From the NCBI RefSeq assembly GCF_025398195.1, contig NZ_JAODNV010000006.1, forward strand, positions 172,001 through 236,000: a stretch of DNA of 64,000 nucleotides, given 5' to 3'. This document shows positions 1 to 7,716 of the stretch, one piece after another (position 1 is the stretch's first letter; each line of letters opens with the position of its first letter). Position numbers and translations under genes: made by a program. The DNA comes from Chelativorans petroleitrophicus. Its GTDB lineage: Bacteria > Pseudomonadota > Alphaproteobacteria > Rhizobiales > Rhizobiaceae. Below the pieces are notes generated by a model, which saw only the letters and a program-made list of their open reading frames with translations, did no database searches and was not told where the DNA came from.

Positions 1-225
1 TCCTACGACATCGCCGTCAACTGTATCACCCCGGCCACGGCCGAAACGCGCATCCTCGAACAGCTTACGGAAGAGTTCATCGAATATATGCGCTCGAAGA
101 TCCCGCGCGGCCGGTTCCTGGAAGTGGATGAATGCGCGGCCATGGTGGCGTGGCTTGTCTCGAAGGAGAACAGCTTCACCACAGCTGCCGTTTTCGACCT
201 TTCAGGAGGCAGGGCGACCTATTGA
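1..225 (+). CDS. SDR family oxidoreductase, C-terminal fragment
   Basis: The window opens inside a gene. Frame 1 reads 74 residues to a TGA at 223-225. The fragment carries the end of a Rossmann-fold short-chain dehydrogenase: an 'NCITPATAETRI' stretch matching the usual post-catalytic N-x-I-x-P-G loop (with A in place of G), and a terminal 'FDLSGGRATY' matching the common C-terminal 'xxxDGGxxxxY' signature. Substrate and cofactor cannot be judged because the nucleotide-binding and YxxxK regions lie upstream of the window. It converges on the ABC ATPase gene with only 21 bp between them. Confidence 0.8.
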   Translation, partial: SYDIAVNCITPATAETRILEQLTEEFIEYMRSKIPRGRFLEVDECAAMVAWLVSKENSFTTAAVFDLSGGRATY

Positions 226-246
226 CGGATGGGGCAAGCGTCAGGT

Positions 247-1044
247 TCAGCCGATCCTGAGCGCGTCGTCGTCCAGTTCCTCGCCGCCGCGAACCCGCCG
301 GAACATGTCGACCAGCCCGTCCACTGTCATGCTCCGCCTCTTCTCGCCGGAAATGTCGAGCACGATCCGCCCTTCATGCAGCATGATCGTCCGTGTGCCG
401 AGATCCAGGGCCTGACGCATGGAATGGGTAACCATCAGCGTGGTCAGGCGGTGGGCCGTCACCAGACGCTGGGTGAGTTCGGCGACGAATTCCGCCATTC
501 CCGGATCGAGCGCGGCGGTGTGCTCATCGAGCAGAAGCACCTCCGCGCCCGCAAGGGTCGCCATGACCAGGGCAAGCGCCTGACGCTGGCCGCCCGAAAG
601 CAGGCCCATGCGGTCGCCCATCCGGCCCTCGAGGCCAAGTCCAAGCTCGGCTACGCGCTCGCGCAGGAGCTTGCGCCGCTCGGCGCGCAGCGCAAGCCCG
701 AACCCGCGGCGGGAGCCGCGCATCGCGGCAAGCGCCAGATTCTCCTCGATCGACAGGTCGGCGCAGGAGCCGGCCAGCGGGTCCTGGAAGACGCGCGCGA
801 CGCGTGCCGCCCGCTTCGCTGGGGCTTCGCGGGTCACATCGCGCTCTCCGATGCGGATGTGTCCCTTCTGCGGAATGACATCGCCCGCGATCGCGGCAAG
901 CAGGGTCGATTTGCCCGCACCGTTGGAGCCGATCACGGTGGCGAACTCACCTTCACCCAGCGTGAGGCCGACGCCTCTGACGGCCCGCCGCTCGAGCGGC
1001 GAGCCCGGATTGAAGGTAACGTGAAGATCCTCGACGATGATCAT
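247..1044 (-). CDS. ABC transporter ATP-binding protein (TrpZ-like)
   Basis: Cytoplasmic ATPase of an ABC importer, 265 aa. Walker A (GSNGAGKST) is at residues 39-47, followed by the LSGGQ signature (LLSGGQRQAL) and Walker B (VLLLDEHTAAL). An upstream in-frame start exists, but the ATG at 1044 is preferred: it overlaps the permease stop as ATGA and leaves a normal ABC N-terminus (MIIVEDLHVTF). It is the last gene of a binding protein-permease-ATPase set. The family (COG1101) goes with COG4120 permeases and COG2984 binding proteins, for which aromatic amino acid uptake (TrpXYZ) has been proposed. The substrate here is an inference from family membership only. Confidence 0.88.
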   Translation of the reverse strand: MIIVEDLHVTFNPGSPLERRAVRGVGLTLGEGEFATVIGSNGAGKSTLLAAIAGDVIPQKGHIRIGERDVTREAPAKRAARVARVFQDPLAGSCADLSIEENLALAAMRGSRRGFGLALRAERRKLLRERVAELGLGLEGRMGDRMGLLSGGQRQALALVMATLAGAEVLLLDEHTAALDPGMAEFVAELTQRLVTAHRLTTLMVTHSMRQALDLGTRTIMLHEGRIVLDISGEKRRSMTVDGLVDMFRRVRGGEELDDDALRIG

Positions 1045-1994
1045 TGCGCCACCACCTTGCGGGAACGCAGTCTCGGCAGGATAAGCGCCAGCGCGACGAG
1101 GACGGCAGTGACGAGATTGAGGTCGGACGCCCGCAGGAACAGGAAGTCGGCTGACAGCGCAAGTTGCACCGCCACGCGGTAGATCACGGAGCCGATGACG
1201 CACGCCAGAAGCGCGATGAAAAGCGCGCGGGTGCGAAACAGCGTTTCGCCGACGATGACTGCGGCGAGCCCCACCACGATGGTGCCGACGCCGGATGTTA
1301 CATCGGCAAAACCCGCGACCTGTGCGAACAGGGCGCCGCCGATGCCCGTCAGCGCGTTGGAAATCGCCATTCCGGCGTAGATCTGCCGGCCGACATCTAC
1401 ACCGTTGGCGCGCGCCATACGCTGGTTGGCGCCCGCCGCCCGCATGGCAAGCCCGAAGTCGCTGGCCAGAAACCGCGCGAGCACCAGAACCGTGACGAGG
1501 ACGAGCACGCTCAGCACGAGCGGCCGTACGACGTGGTCGGGCAGGCCGAGATCGTAGAATGGCGTGATCACCGTCTCACGATTGAAGACGGCCATGTTGG
1601 GCCGGCCCATGACGCGCAGATTGACGGAGAACAGCGCAATCATCGTGAGAATGGAGGCCAGCAGATTGAGGATGCCGAACCGCACGTTCAGAAAGGCGGT
1701 GACGATCCCGCACGCCGCGCCGCCGAAGGCCGCTAGCAGACAGGCCAGCCACGGGTCCCACCCGGCGGTGATGGTGACGGCGGCAATGGCCGCCCCAAGG
1801 GGGAAGGAGCCGTCGACCGTTAGGTCGGGAAAATCGAGCACGCGGAAGGCAAGATAGACCCCTACCGCCACAAAGCCGTAGATGAGGCCCAATTCCACGG
1901 CGCCCCAGAATGCGATGGCAGACAAACGAACGACCTCACCAAGATACTGTTGGTAGCGTGTCCGGTGGCGTGAATTGGCAGTCCGTGCAAGCAA
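1041..1994 (-). CDS. ABC transporter permease (TrpY-like)
   Basis: Polytopic inner-membrane protein of up to 317 aa with about eight hydrophobic segments, of the branched-chain amino acid/ribose permease superfamily (COG4120). The typical 'LDFPDLTVDGSFPLGAA' segment follows the first two membrane helices. The first about 25 residues are polar and weakly supported; a GTG start near residue 22 (VRLSAIAFWG) is a credible alternative. It is translationally coupled to the downstream ATPase by a 4-bp overlap. It lies 172 bp downstream of the binding-protein gene, and that gap holds a strong hairpin. Confidence 0.85.
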   Translation of the reverse strand: MLARTANSRHRTRYQQYLGEVVRLSAIAFWGAVELGLIYGFVAVGVYLAFRVLDFPDLTVDGSFPLGAAIAAVTITAGWDPWLACLLAAFGGAACGIVTAFLNVRFGILNLLASILTMIALFSVNLRVMGRPNMAVFNRETVITPFYDLGLPDHVVRPLVLSVLVLVTVLVLARFLASDFGLAMRAAGANQRMARANGVDVGRQIYAGMAISNALTGIGGALFAQVAGFADVTSGVGTIVVGLAAVIVGETLFRTRALFIALLACVIGSVIYRVAVQLALSADFLFLRASDLNLVTAVLVALALILPRLRSRKVVAQ

Positions 1995-2109
1995 AAAATG
2001 CGAAAAAGGGCGGCGGCGGGTCCCCCTTCCGGGAGGATTGTGCCTTTACGGCCCTAGCCGGAGGATCAGGGAGCTCGGAGCCGCGCCTCTTTGCCGGATG
2101 AAGGGAAGC

Positions 2110-2137
2110 GGCGCAGGGGGTTAGGCCGCCCTGCGCC
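2110..2137 (-). promoter_or_regulatory. Intra-operon hairpin between binding-protein and permease genes
   Basis: GGCGCAGGG at 2110-2118 pairs perfectly with CCCTGCGCC at 2129-2137: a 9-bp GC-rich stem with a 10-nt loop. It lies between the binding-protein stop (2167) and the permease start (1994). On the coding (minus) strand it is not followed by a T-run, so it fits an mRNA-stabilising or attenuating stem-loop better than a full terminator. Such elements commonly give high binding-protein expression relative to membrane components; that role is inferred here. Confidence 0.55.
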
Positions 2138-2166
2138 CTTTCATTGCCAAATCGGTATCCAGCAGG

Positions 2167-3120
2167 CTACTCGATCACCTTTGAGGCCCGCTCGATCATC
2201 GCCTGAGGCAGGGTGACGCCCATGGCCTCCGCCGCCTTCCTGTTGACCACGAGATCGGTGCCGGTGGCGAAGGTGACGGGAATCTCGCCCGGATTTTCGC
2301 CCTTCAGCACCCGCAGCACCACTTCGGCCGTCTGCTTGCCGACCTCGTAGTAGTTGAAGCCGACGGATGCTAGCGCGCCGCGCTCCACCGAATCCGTATC
2401 GCCGGAGATGAGCGGCAGATCATTCTCCTCTGCCACCGCCACGAGCGATTCCAGCGCCGAAACGATGGTATTGTCAGTCGGCACATAGATGGCCTGCGCC
2501 TTGCCCACCAGGCTGCGCGCCGCCGCCTGCACGTCGGCCGACTTGTTGGCGGCCGCTTCGACCACCGAAAGGCCCTCCTTCTCCGCCGCCTCGCGGAAGT
2601 ATTCGAGCAGCACCACGGAGTTCGCCTCGCCGGGGTTGTAGATAAAGCCGACGGCCTCCGCCTCCGGCGCAACTTCCTTCACCAGCGCCACGTGCTCGGC
2701 GATCGGCGACAGGTCGGACACGCCGGTGACATTGCCGCCGGGCGCTTCGTTGGAGGCGACGAGGCCCGCCGCCACCGGGTCGGTGACGGCTGAGAACACG
2801 ATCGGAATGTCGCGCGTCGCGGCGGCTGCGGCCTGCGCGGAAGGCGTGGAGATCGGCACGATCACGTCCGGACTGTTCCCCACGAACTCGCGCGCGATCT
2901 GCGCGGCGGTGGCGGGATTGCCCTGGGCCGATTCATAGGTGAATTCGAGATTGTCCCCGGCCTTGTAGCCCGCTTCCTCGAGCCCGTCGCGTACGCCGTC
3001 GCGTACCGCGTCGAGCGCGGGATGCTCGACGATGGCCGTAACCGAGACCTTGGCGGTCTGGGCGGTTGCTGCCGTCATCAGGGCAAGGCTCGCCGCCGCC
3101 GTAAGAAGAATCCTGCGCAT
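2167..3120 (-). CDS. ABC transporter substrate-binding protein (TrpX/COG2984-like)
   Basis: Periplasmic binding protein, 317 aa. A Sec signal peptide (MRRILLTAAASLALMTAATAQ) ends in an A-x-A-type site, so the product is soluble rather than lipidated. The mature part has the COG2984 layout: 'VTAIVEHPALDAVRDGV' at the start, then 'PIVFSAVTDPVAAGLV' and 'VGFIYNPGEANS'. The ATG at 3120 is chosen over an upstream in-frame start because it begins the signal peptide and follows an AGGGAG ribosome-binding site. It is the first gene of the importer operon. Aromatic amino acids are the ligand suggested for relatives; this is unproven here. Confidence 0.88.
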   Translation of the reverse strand: MRRILLTAAASLALMTAATAQTAKVSVTAIVEHPALDAVRDGVRDGLEEAGYKAGDNLEFTYESAQGNPATAAQIAREFVGNSPDVIVPISTPSAQAAAAATRDIPIVFSAVTDPVAAGLVASNEAPGGNVTGVSDLSPIAEHVALVKEVAPEAEAVGFIYNPGEANSVVLLEYFREAAEKEGLSVVEAAANKSADVQAAARSLVGKAQAIYVPTDNTIVSALESLVAVAEENDLPLISGDTDSVERGALASVGFNYYEVGKQTAEVVLRVLKGENPGEIPVTFATGTDLVVNRKAAEAMGVTLPQAMIERASKVIE

Positions 3121-3389
3121 ATGCTGCTCCCTAGGTCGAAATGTTGCCTGATCCCATTGGCGCCGGATACCCCATCCGGCATCCTCCCGGAACCGGACCC
3201 GCCGGCCGTGCTGAGGACGTAAGCTCACTCCTTTAAGGGATCAGCCCATGGTTCGTCCAGATGCTGGACCTCGGACGGGGAAGTGGTGAGCAGTAAGATG
3301 CGGAAAAACGATTGGCCCAACGTCAAGATCCAATTCCAAAGCGGCAGGCATGGCGTTAGGTTGCGCTCCGCTCCAACAGGAAGCCATCC

Positions 3390-4031
3390 ATGCACTTCGT
3401 CCCTGACTTTTCCACGATCCTTCAGTTTGCTATTGCGACCTTCATCATTGCAATCACGCCGGGGCCGGACATGACGCTGTTCGTCGGGCGCGCTCTCTCG
3501 CAGGGCAAGGCGGCGGGCTTTGCCTGCATGTCCGGAGCCATGACCGGCATCCTCATCCATACGACGCTTGTTTCGCTAGGGCTCTCCGCACTCCTCATCG
3601 CCTCGCCCATGGCTTTCCTGGCTCTGAAAATTTTCGGGGCGGGCTATCTCGTATGGCTTGCCTTCCAGGCGATCCGGCACGGATCCGCCTTCAATCCGGA
3701 AGCCCGGGCGGGCAGGAAGGCGTCGTTCGCAAAGAACTGGGCGACGGGCCTCGGCATCAATCTGCTCAACCCGAAGATCATTCTTTTCTTCATGACGTTC
3801 CTGCCGCAGTTTATTTCCGCAAGCGACCCTTACGCGCCGCAGAAGCTTTTCTTCCTGGGAGTGTTGTTCATCCCCCTGGCGCTGCCCGTGACCATTCCGA
3901 TGGTGCTGGCGGCGGACAGTTTCTCCAAGCTTCTGAGGAAAAGCCCGAAAGTGACGCGGACGGTGGATTACCTGTTCGCCGGCGTGTTTTCGGCCTTCGC
4001 GATAAAGATACTAACCACACAGGCGCGGTAG
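3390..4031 (+). CDS. LysE/RhtB-family amino acid exporter
   Basis: Inner-membrane protein of 213 aa, the normal length for the family, with about six hydrophobic segments. The N-terminus carries the family signature 'ITPGPDMTLFVGRALSQGKAAG' (about residues 22-43). A later 'GLGINLLNPKIILFF' matches the second conserved block. Members export amino acids such as lysine, homoserine, threonine or cysteine by proton antiport; the substrate cannot be read from sequence. The gene is divergent from the importer operon, 269 bp from its first start codon, and converges on the WD40 gene. Confidence 0.88.
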   Translation: MHFVPDFSTILQFAIATFIIAITPGPDMTLFVGRALSQGKAAGFACMSGAMTGILIHTTLVSLGLSALLIASPMAFLALKIFGAGYLVWLAFQAIRHGSAFNPEARAGRKASFAKNWATGLGINLLNPKIILFFMTFLPQFISASDPYAPQKLFFLGVLFIPLALPVTIPMVLAADSFSKLLRKSPKVTRTVDYLFAGVFSAFAIKILTTQAR

Positions 4032-4045
4032 CAGCGCTCGCGCGC

Positions 4046-5020
4046 CTACGCCGAGATATCGACTATACCGCAGTCGCCAGTCTCCGTTCCGAAGGCGAGG
4101 CGTCGGCCTTCCCGGTCCCAGGTCATGGCGCTGATGGCGCCTTTGCCGGCGCGGCGCAGAAGCACTTCCTTCTGGTCCGCGAAGCGGGCGGCGAGGATCA
4201 TGCCGTCGGAATAGCCGATCGCGACAATGTCCTCGTTCGGATGACAGGCGACCTGCGTGACCATGGCATCACCGCGGGTGCCAAGCTCGAGCGGCGCCTT
4301 TCCCATAGGGCCATCCTTACCCTGGAAGGGCCACACGATGGCGGCCGGCGCGCCTGAGGTCGCCAGCCAGCGGCCTTTCGCGCTCCACGAAAGGCTCTTC
4401 ACCTTGGCCGGATACCCTGCCATGCGCATGTGCCGGCCGTCCGAAAGCTTCCAGCCATGCAGCGCGTTCTCCTGCATGGTGGTGACGAGGAAATTGCCGT
4501 CAGGGGAAAAGGTGATGCCAGTGTGAGCGCCTGCCCATTCGAGCTCGGTGGGCTTGCTGTCGGTCGCGGGGAAGTGCAGCGTCGCGCCATTGTAGCGGGC
4601 AACCCCCAGGCGAACGCCCTTGGGCGCGAAGGCCAGGCCCTCCACGCTGCGCGGATGCTCCAGTTCGCGCATCCTTCCGTCGGAAAAGCGCACATAGGCC
4701 ACTTTCCCGCTCGCAAAGGCCACGATGTCCTGCGGGCCCGTGGCCACGCTGGTTATCCATTTGCGCCCGACTTCCGCCAGAAGCTCGACGCTTCCCTCCG
4801 GCGAGAGCGACATCACCTTGCCGTCCTCGCCGCCGGTGATGAGACACTTGCCGTCCCGCGTCGGAGCGGCTGTCAGGAGGCCGTCATGCGCCTCTGTCCA
4901 TGCGTGGCCGCCCGCAAGCCGGTGAACGACGCCGTCCGCGAGAGCAAAAACGGGAACGTCGCCGAGAAAACAGGCGGAGACGCAATGTCCGGTAAGGTCG
5001 AGTGGTGCGACTGTGGGCAT
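4046..5020 (-). CDS. WD40 repeat protein linked to COG0523 metallochaperone
   Basis: 324 aa built almost entirely of degenerate WD40-type beta-propeller repeats. Typical pieces are 'APTRDGKCLITGGEDGKVMSLSPEG', 'HTGITFSPDGNFLVTTMQENALHGW' and 'SLSWSAKGRWLATSGAPAAIVW', about seven blades. No signal peptide is visible, so it is probably cytoplasmic and acts as a binding scaffold. Only 3 bp separate its start from the stop of the upstream COG0523 GTPase, so the two are surely co-transcribed. The pairing of this WD40 type with a zinc-associated COG0523 GTPase is known in alphaproteobacteria. The partner it binds is unknown. Confidence 0.85.
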   Translation of the reverse strand: MPTVAPLDLTGHCVSACFLGDVPVFALADGVVHRLAGGHAWTEAHDGLLTAAPTRDGKCLITGGEDGKVMSLSPEGSVELLAEVGRKWITSVATGPQDIVAFASGKVAYVRFSDGRMRELEHPRSVEGLAFAPKGVRLGVARYNGATLHFPATDSKPTELEWAGAHTGITFSPDGNFLVTTMQENALHGWKLSDGRHMRMAGYPAKVKSLSWSAKGRWLATSGAPAAIVWPFQGKDGPMGKAPLELGTRGDAMVTQVACHPNEDIVAIGYSDGMILAARFADQKEVLLRRAGKGAISAMTWDREGRRLAFGTETGDCGIVDISA

Positions 5021-5023
5021 GCG

Positions 5024-6091
5024 TCAGGCCTGGCACGCCTCGAATGTCTGCTTCAGCCGCTCCGCATCCAGCTCCCGCCCGATGAAGACCAGGCGGCTCT
5101 CGCGCCTTTCGCCTTCCTTCCACGGCCGCTGATGGTCGCCCTCGATGATCATGTGGACGCCCTGCACGACATAGCGCTCCGGATCATCCTTGAAGGCGAT
5201 GATGCCCTTGAGCCGCAGGATGTTGGGCCCGTCGATCTGCGTCGTTTTCTGTATCCAGGGGAAGAACTTCTTCGGGTCCATTTCCCCTCCTCGCAGCGAA
5301 ACCGAAGTCACGCCCACATCGTGGATCGCGGCGAGTCCTTCATGATGGTCGTGGTGATGGTGATCATGATCATGATCGTGATGGTGATGGTTATGGTCAT
5401 GGTCGCAATCCGGGCCGCAGACATGGTCCGGATGGTCGTGGTCCAGGAAGTGCGGGTCGTTTTCGAGCGCGCGCTTCAGGTCGAAGGCGCCGCGGTCCAG
5501 CACCTCCGAAAGGGCCACGCCGGCGCGTTCGGTCTTGTGGATGCGGGCATAAGGATTGATGGCGCGCACGGCCGTCTCGACCTGTGCAAGCTCCTCAGGC
5601 GTGACGAGATCCGTCTTGTTGAGAACGATCACGTCCGCGAAGGCGATCTGATCCGCAGCCTCCTTCGAATCCTTGAGCCTGAGCGGCAGGTGCTTGGCAT
5701 CCACCAGCGCCACAACCGCGTCGAGCCTGGTCTTGGCGCGTACGTCATCGTCCATGAAGAAGGTTTGCGCCACCGGCGCGGGGTCAGCTAGTCCCGTGGT
5801 TTCCACGATGATTGCGTCGAACCGTCCGGGCCGCCGCGTCAGGCCCTCGACCACGCGCACCAGATCGCCGCGCACCGTGCAGCACACGCAGCCATTGTTC
5901 ATTTCATAGATTTCTTCATCGGACTCCACGATCAGATCGTTGTCGATCCCGATCTCGCCGAACTCGTTTACGATGACGGCATAGCGCTTTCCGTGGTCTT
6001 CCGAGAGGATGCGGTTGAGCAATGTGGTCTTGCCGGAGCCGAGATAGCCGGTCAGCACGGTCACCGGAATTTGCGCAGACTGTTCGGACAT
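5024..6091 (-). CDS. COG0523 (CobW/P47K) GTP-dependent metallochaperone, His-rich
   Basis: 355 aa G3E GTPase. Walker A is GYLGSGKT at residues 15-22, the metal-binding CxCC motif (CVCC) is at 68-71, and the guanine-specificity NKTD is at 158-161. Between the GTPase and the C-terminal CobW domain lies a tract of about 35 residues made mostly of His and Asp (about 215-252), including one C-x4-C. This combination fits the zinc-linked COG0523 subgroup rather than cobalamin CobW; no cobalamin genes are nearby. The expected role is GTP-driven delivery of Zn to client enzymes when Zn is scarce. The upstream gene is a creatininase-like metalloenzyme, a plausible client. Confidence 0.9.
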   Translation of the reverse strand: MSEQSAQIPVTVLTGYLGSGKTTLLNRILSEDHGKRYAVIVNEFGEIGIDNDLIVESDEEIYEMNNGCVCCTVRGDLVRVVEGLTRRPGRFDAIIVETTGLADPAPVAQTFFMDDDVRAKTRLDAVVALVDAKHLPLRLKDSKEAADQIAFADVIVLNKTDLVTPEELAQVETAVRAINPYARIHKTERAGVALSEVLDRGAFDLKRALENDPHFLDHDHPDHVCGPDCDHDHNHHHHDHDHDHHHHDHHEGLAAIHDVGVTSVSLRGGEMDPKKFFPWIQKTTQIDGPNILRLKGIIAFKDDPERYVVQGVHMIIEGDHQRPWKEGERRESRLVFIGRELDAERLKQTFEACQA

Positions 6092-6150
6092 GAATTTCCC
6101 TCGCGGGCGATGAATTGGATTTTGCCGTCCATATAAGACCCCGCGGCGCC

Positions 6151-6174
6151 GTTTGCACGTGCCGCATTTGCAAA
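6151..6174 (-). promoter_or_regulatory. Candidate operator upstream of the COG0523 gene
   Basis: The 85-bp gap before the COG0523 gene contains GTTTGCA at 6151-6157 and TGCAAA at 6169-6174. They form an inverted repeat with 11 bp between arms; the right arm also forms the palindrome TTTGCAAA (6167-6174). The half-sites resemble the TGCAAA/TTTGCA arms found before the Mn/Zn importer at 17.1 kb. It does not look like the usual alphaproteobacterial Zur box, so the regulator is uncertain. Confidence 0.3.
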
Positions 6175-6176
6175 AC

Positions 6177-6917
6177 CTATCTCAATAGCGCCAAGTCGAA
6201 ACGGTGGACATCGTCAAGGAGCTCCATGAGGCCAGCCACCGCGTGATCGAGTATCTTTCGGCCGGCCTCTGCGCTTGCCGCGGCTGCATTGCCCACCGCG
6301 CCTTCCGGCGAAAGATCGCGCATCATCCAGCCGAAGGCGTGCGGGCCGTAGGCCTTTAGATGCTTGAAGTCGCGCCTGAAATCTGCCTGCCTCGAAGGAA
6401 AATGGCGGGCCGTCTCCATTTTCACCAGCTCCGGCCGCAGCGCCAGCATGACGGAAGTCTCGACAAAGCCGCCGTGAATTCCGAGCGCCAGCTCCTCGTC
6501 GGGAACGAGACCCTGCGGCACGCCGAAGCGGGTCCAGCTCGTTGCGACGGCAAGCATGTTACAGCGTGCTCTCAGTTCGGTGGCCACGATCGTCATCAGC
6601 GGGGAGTTGCCGCCGTGTGCGTTCAGCATGACGAGCTTACGGATGCCTTCGCTGCTCAGGCGTTCCCCAATTCCGATCCAGCGTCTGGCCGCCTCCTCGA
6701 AGTCGAGCGAGGCGGTGCGTGGGTCGTCGGAATGCTCGATCGAGTAGCCCGTTTTTTCCACCGGCAGCACCTCGAGAGGCATCCGGCCCGAAAGGCCGGC
6801 CGCTGCCCCGGCCGCAACCGCCTCGGCAATGATCCAGTCCGTTTCCGCCGGCAGATGCGGTCCGTGCTGCTCGGTTGCTCCGAGCGGCAAAAGGGCAATC
6901 CTTTCCCCGGAGATCAC
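6177..6917 (-). CDS. Creatininase-family amidohydrolase
   Basis: 246 aa. The family metal-binding signature '[15 protein letters not shown]' is near the N-terminus (about residues 13-27). '[10 protein letters not shown]' and '[11 protein letters not shown]' supply further His/Glu ligands and active-site residues. The start is a GTG at 6915-6917 with an AAGGAG ribosome-binding site 7 nt away; the first about 10 residues usually seen in the family are absent. Members are Zn/Mn enzymes that act on cyclic amides or formamides (creatinine, formylated pterins and flavin precursors). The exact substrate is not recognisable. It is probably co-transcribed with the downstream metallochaperone. Confidence 0.85.
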   Translation of the reverse strand: MISGERIALLPLGATEQHGPHLPAETDWIIAEAVAAGAAAGLSGRMPLEVLPVEKTGYSIEHSDDPRTASLDFEEAARRWIGIGERLSSEGIRKLVMLNAHGGNSPLMTIVATELRARCNMLAVATSWTRFGVPQGLVPDEELALGIHGGFVETSVMLALRPELVKMETARHFPSRQADFRRDFKHLKAYGPHAFGWMMRDLSPEGAVGNAAAASAEAGRKILDHAVAGLMELLDDVHRFDLALLR

Positions 6918-7123
6918 CGCGCCTCTCCTTCCGTCACACGACCGATAAGCTTCCCTGGCATGAGCGGCGAGGAAATCGCCGGTGCCGGAAAAGGCTAGCG
7001 CGCGGTATGCGGCGCGGCAAGCTGTCTGGCTCCGTTGTCAAGACTGTTTGCCGGACTATCTTTTTATGTACCGACATCGCTCGCCGGCTCCATGCCGGCC
7101 GCAGAGCGCAGAACGGAATGACA

Positions 7124-7597
7124 ATGGCCAGGACCTCGAAAGGCACGATTATCGGCCGACTGCAGACGGCGGCGCGCCTTTCGCGTACCGCGCTTGCCGA
7201 GCGGCTTCTGGACCAGGGGCTTTATGCCGGGCAGGACAAGATCATGCTGGCCCTCGACAAGGAGAACGGCCTGACGCCGGGGCAGCTTGCCGAGCGGCTT
7301 GGCGTGCGCCCGCCGACGATCACCAAGACCATCAACCGGCTGGCCGCCCAGGGCTTTCTGGAAAAACGCGCTTCCCGAACCGATGCACGCCGCGCTCATG
7401 TCTATCTGACCGAGAGCGGTGCGGAAGTCATACGCGCCATAGAGCGCTCCGTTCGCAAGACCGAGAAGCAGGCGCTGAAAAGCCTGGACAAGGAGCAGCA
7501 GAAGACGCTGGCGAACCTGCTCGCCCATATCGAGGCGAACCTCTCGCGCAAGAACCCGCCTCCCTTGGGGGAGGAAGAGCAGGAGGAGGACGCTTAG
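7124..7597 (+). CDS. MarR-family transcriptional regulator
   Basis: 157 aa winged helix-turn-helix protein. The DNA-binding core is 'LTPGQLAERLGVRPPTITKTINRLAAQGFLEKR', followed by the wing 'DARRAHVYLTESG', a standard MarR arrangement. The C-terminus is an unusually acidic tail (EEEQEEDA). I use the ATG at 7124 because GGA at 7115-7117 is correctly spaced for it; an in-frame ATG at 7118 is the alternative. It is divergent from the creatininase gene, whose promoter region it could control. The ligand is unknown. Confidence 0.85.
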   Translation: MARTSKGTIIGRLQTAARLSRTALAERLLDQGLYAGQDKIMLALDKENGLTPGQLAERLGVRPPTITKTINRLAAQGFLEKRASRTDARRAHVYLTESGAEVIRAIERSVRKTEKQALKSLDKEQQKTLANLLAHIEANLSRKNPPPLGEEEQEEDA

Positions 7598-7673
7598 GCT
7601 CCTCTAACAGGCGGGCTTGCGATACCTGAGCTAAAATGCTTTGACCTTGACCGTTCCGATGGCTTAAGCCTTC

Positions 7674-7689
7674 TTTAAACAGTTTAAAC
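7674..7689. promoter_or_regulatory. Candidate operator upstream of the lacI-type gene
   Basis: Two TTTAAAC copies (7674-7680 and 7683-7689) form a near-symmetric element, TTTAAACAGTTTAAAC, 28 bp before the proposed start of the LacI-type regulator. LacI regulators usually bind short palindromes and often autoregulate, so an operator is plausible. The AT-only core differs from the usual CG-centred LacI site, which lowers confidence. Confidence 0.35.
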
Positions 7690-7716
7690 GGCAGGTTCCT
7701 GAGCGGGAGGAGCAAG

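Noticed and set aside
5340-5410. Simple-sequence repeat of ATG/ATC-type triplets
   Set aside because: It encodes the His/Asp-rich metal-binding tract of the COG0523 protein and needs no other explanation.
4430-5791. A 1.36-kb plus-strand open frame with a run of MVMVMVM-like residues
   Set aside because: It is the reverse reading of the His/Asp-rich tract of the COG0523 gene and has no independent support.
5024-6091. Considered as cobalamin biosynthesis CobW
   Set aside because: The His-rich linker, CxCC motif and WD40 neighbour fit the zinc-linked COG0523 group, and no cobalamin genes are nearby.
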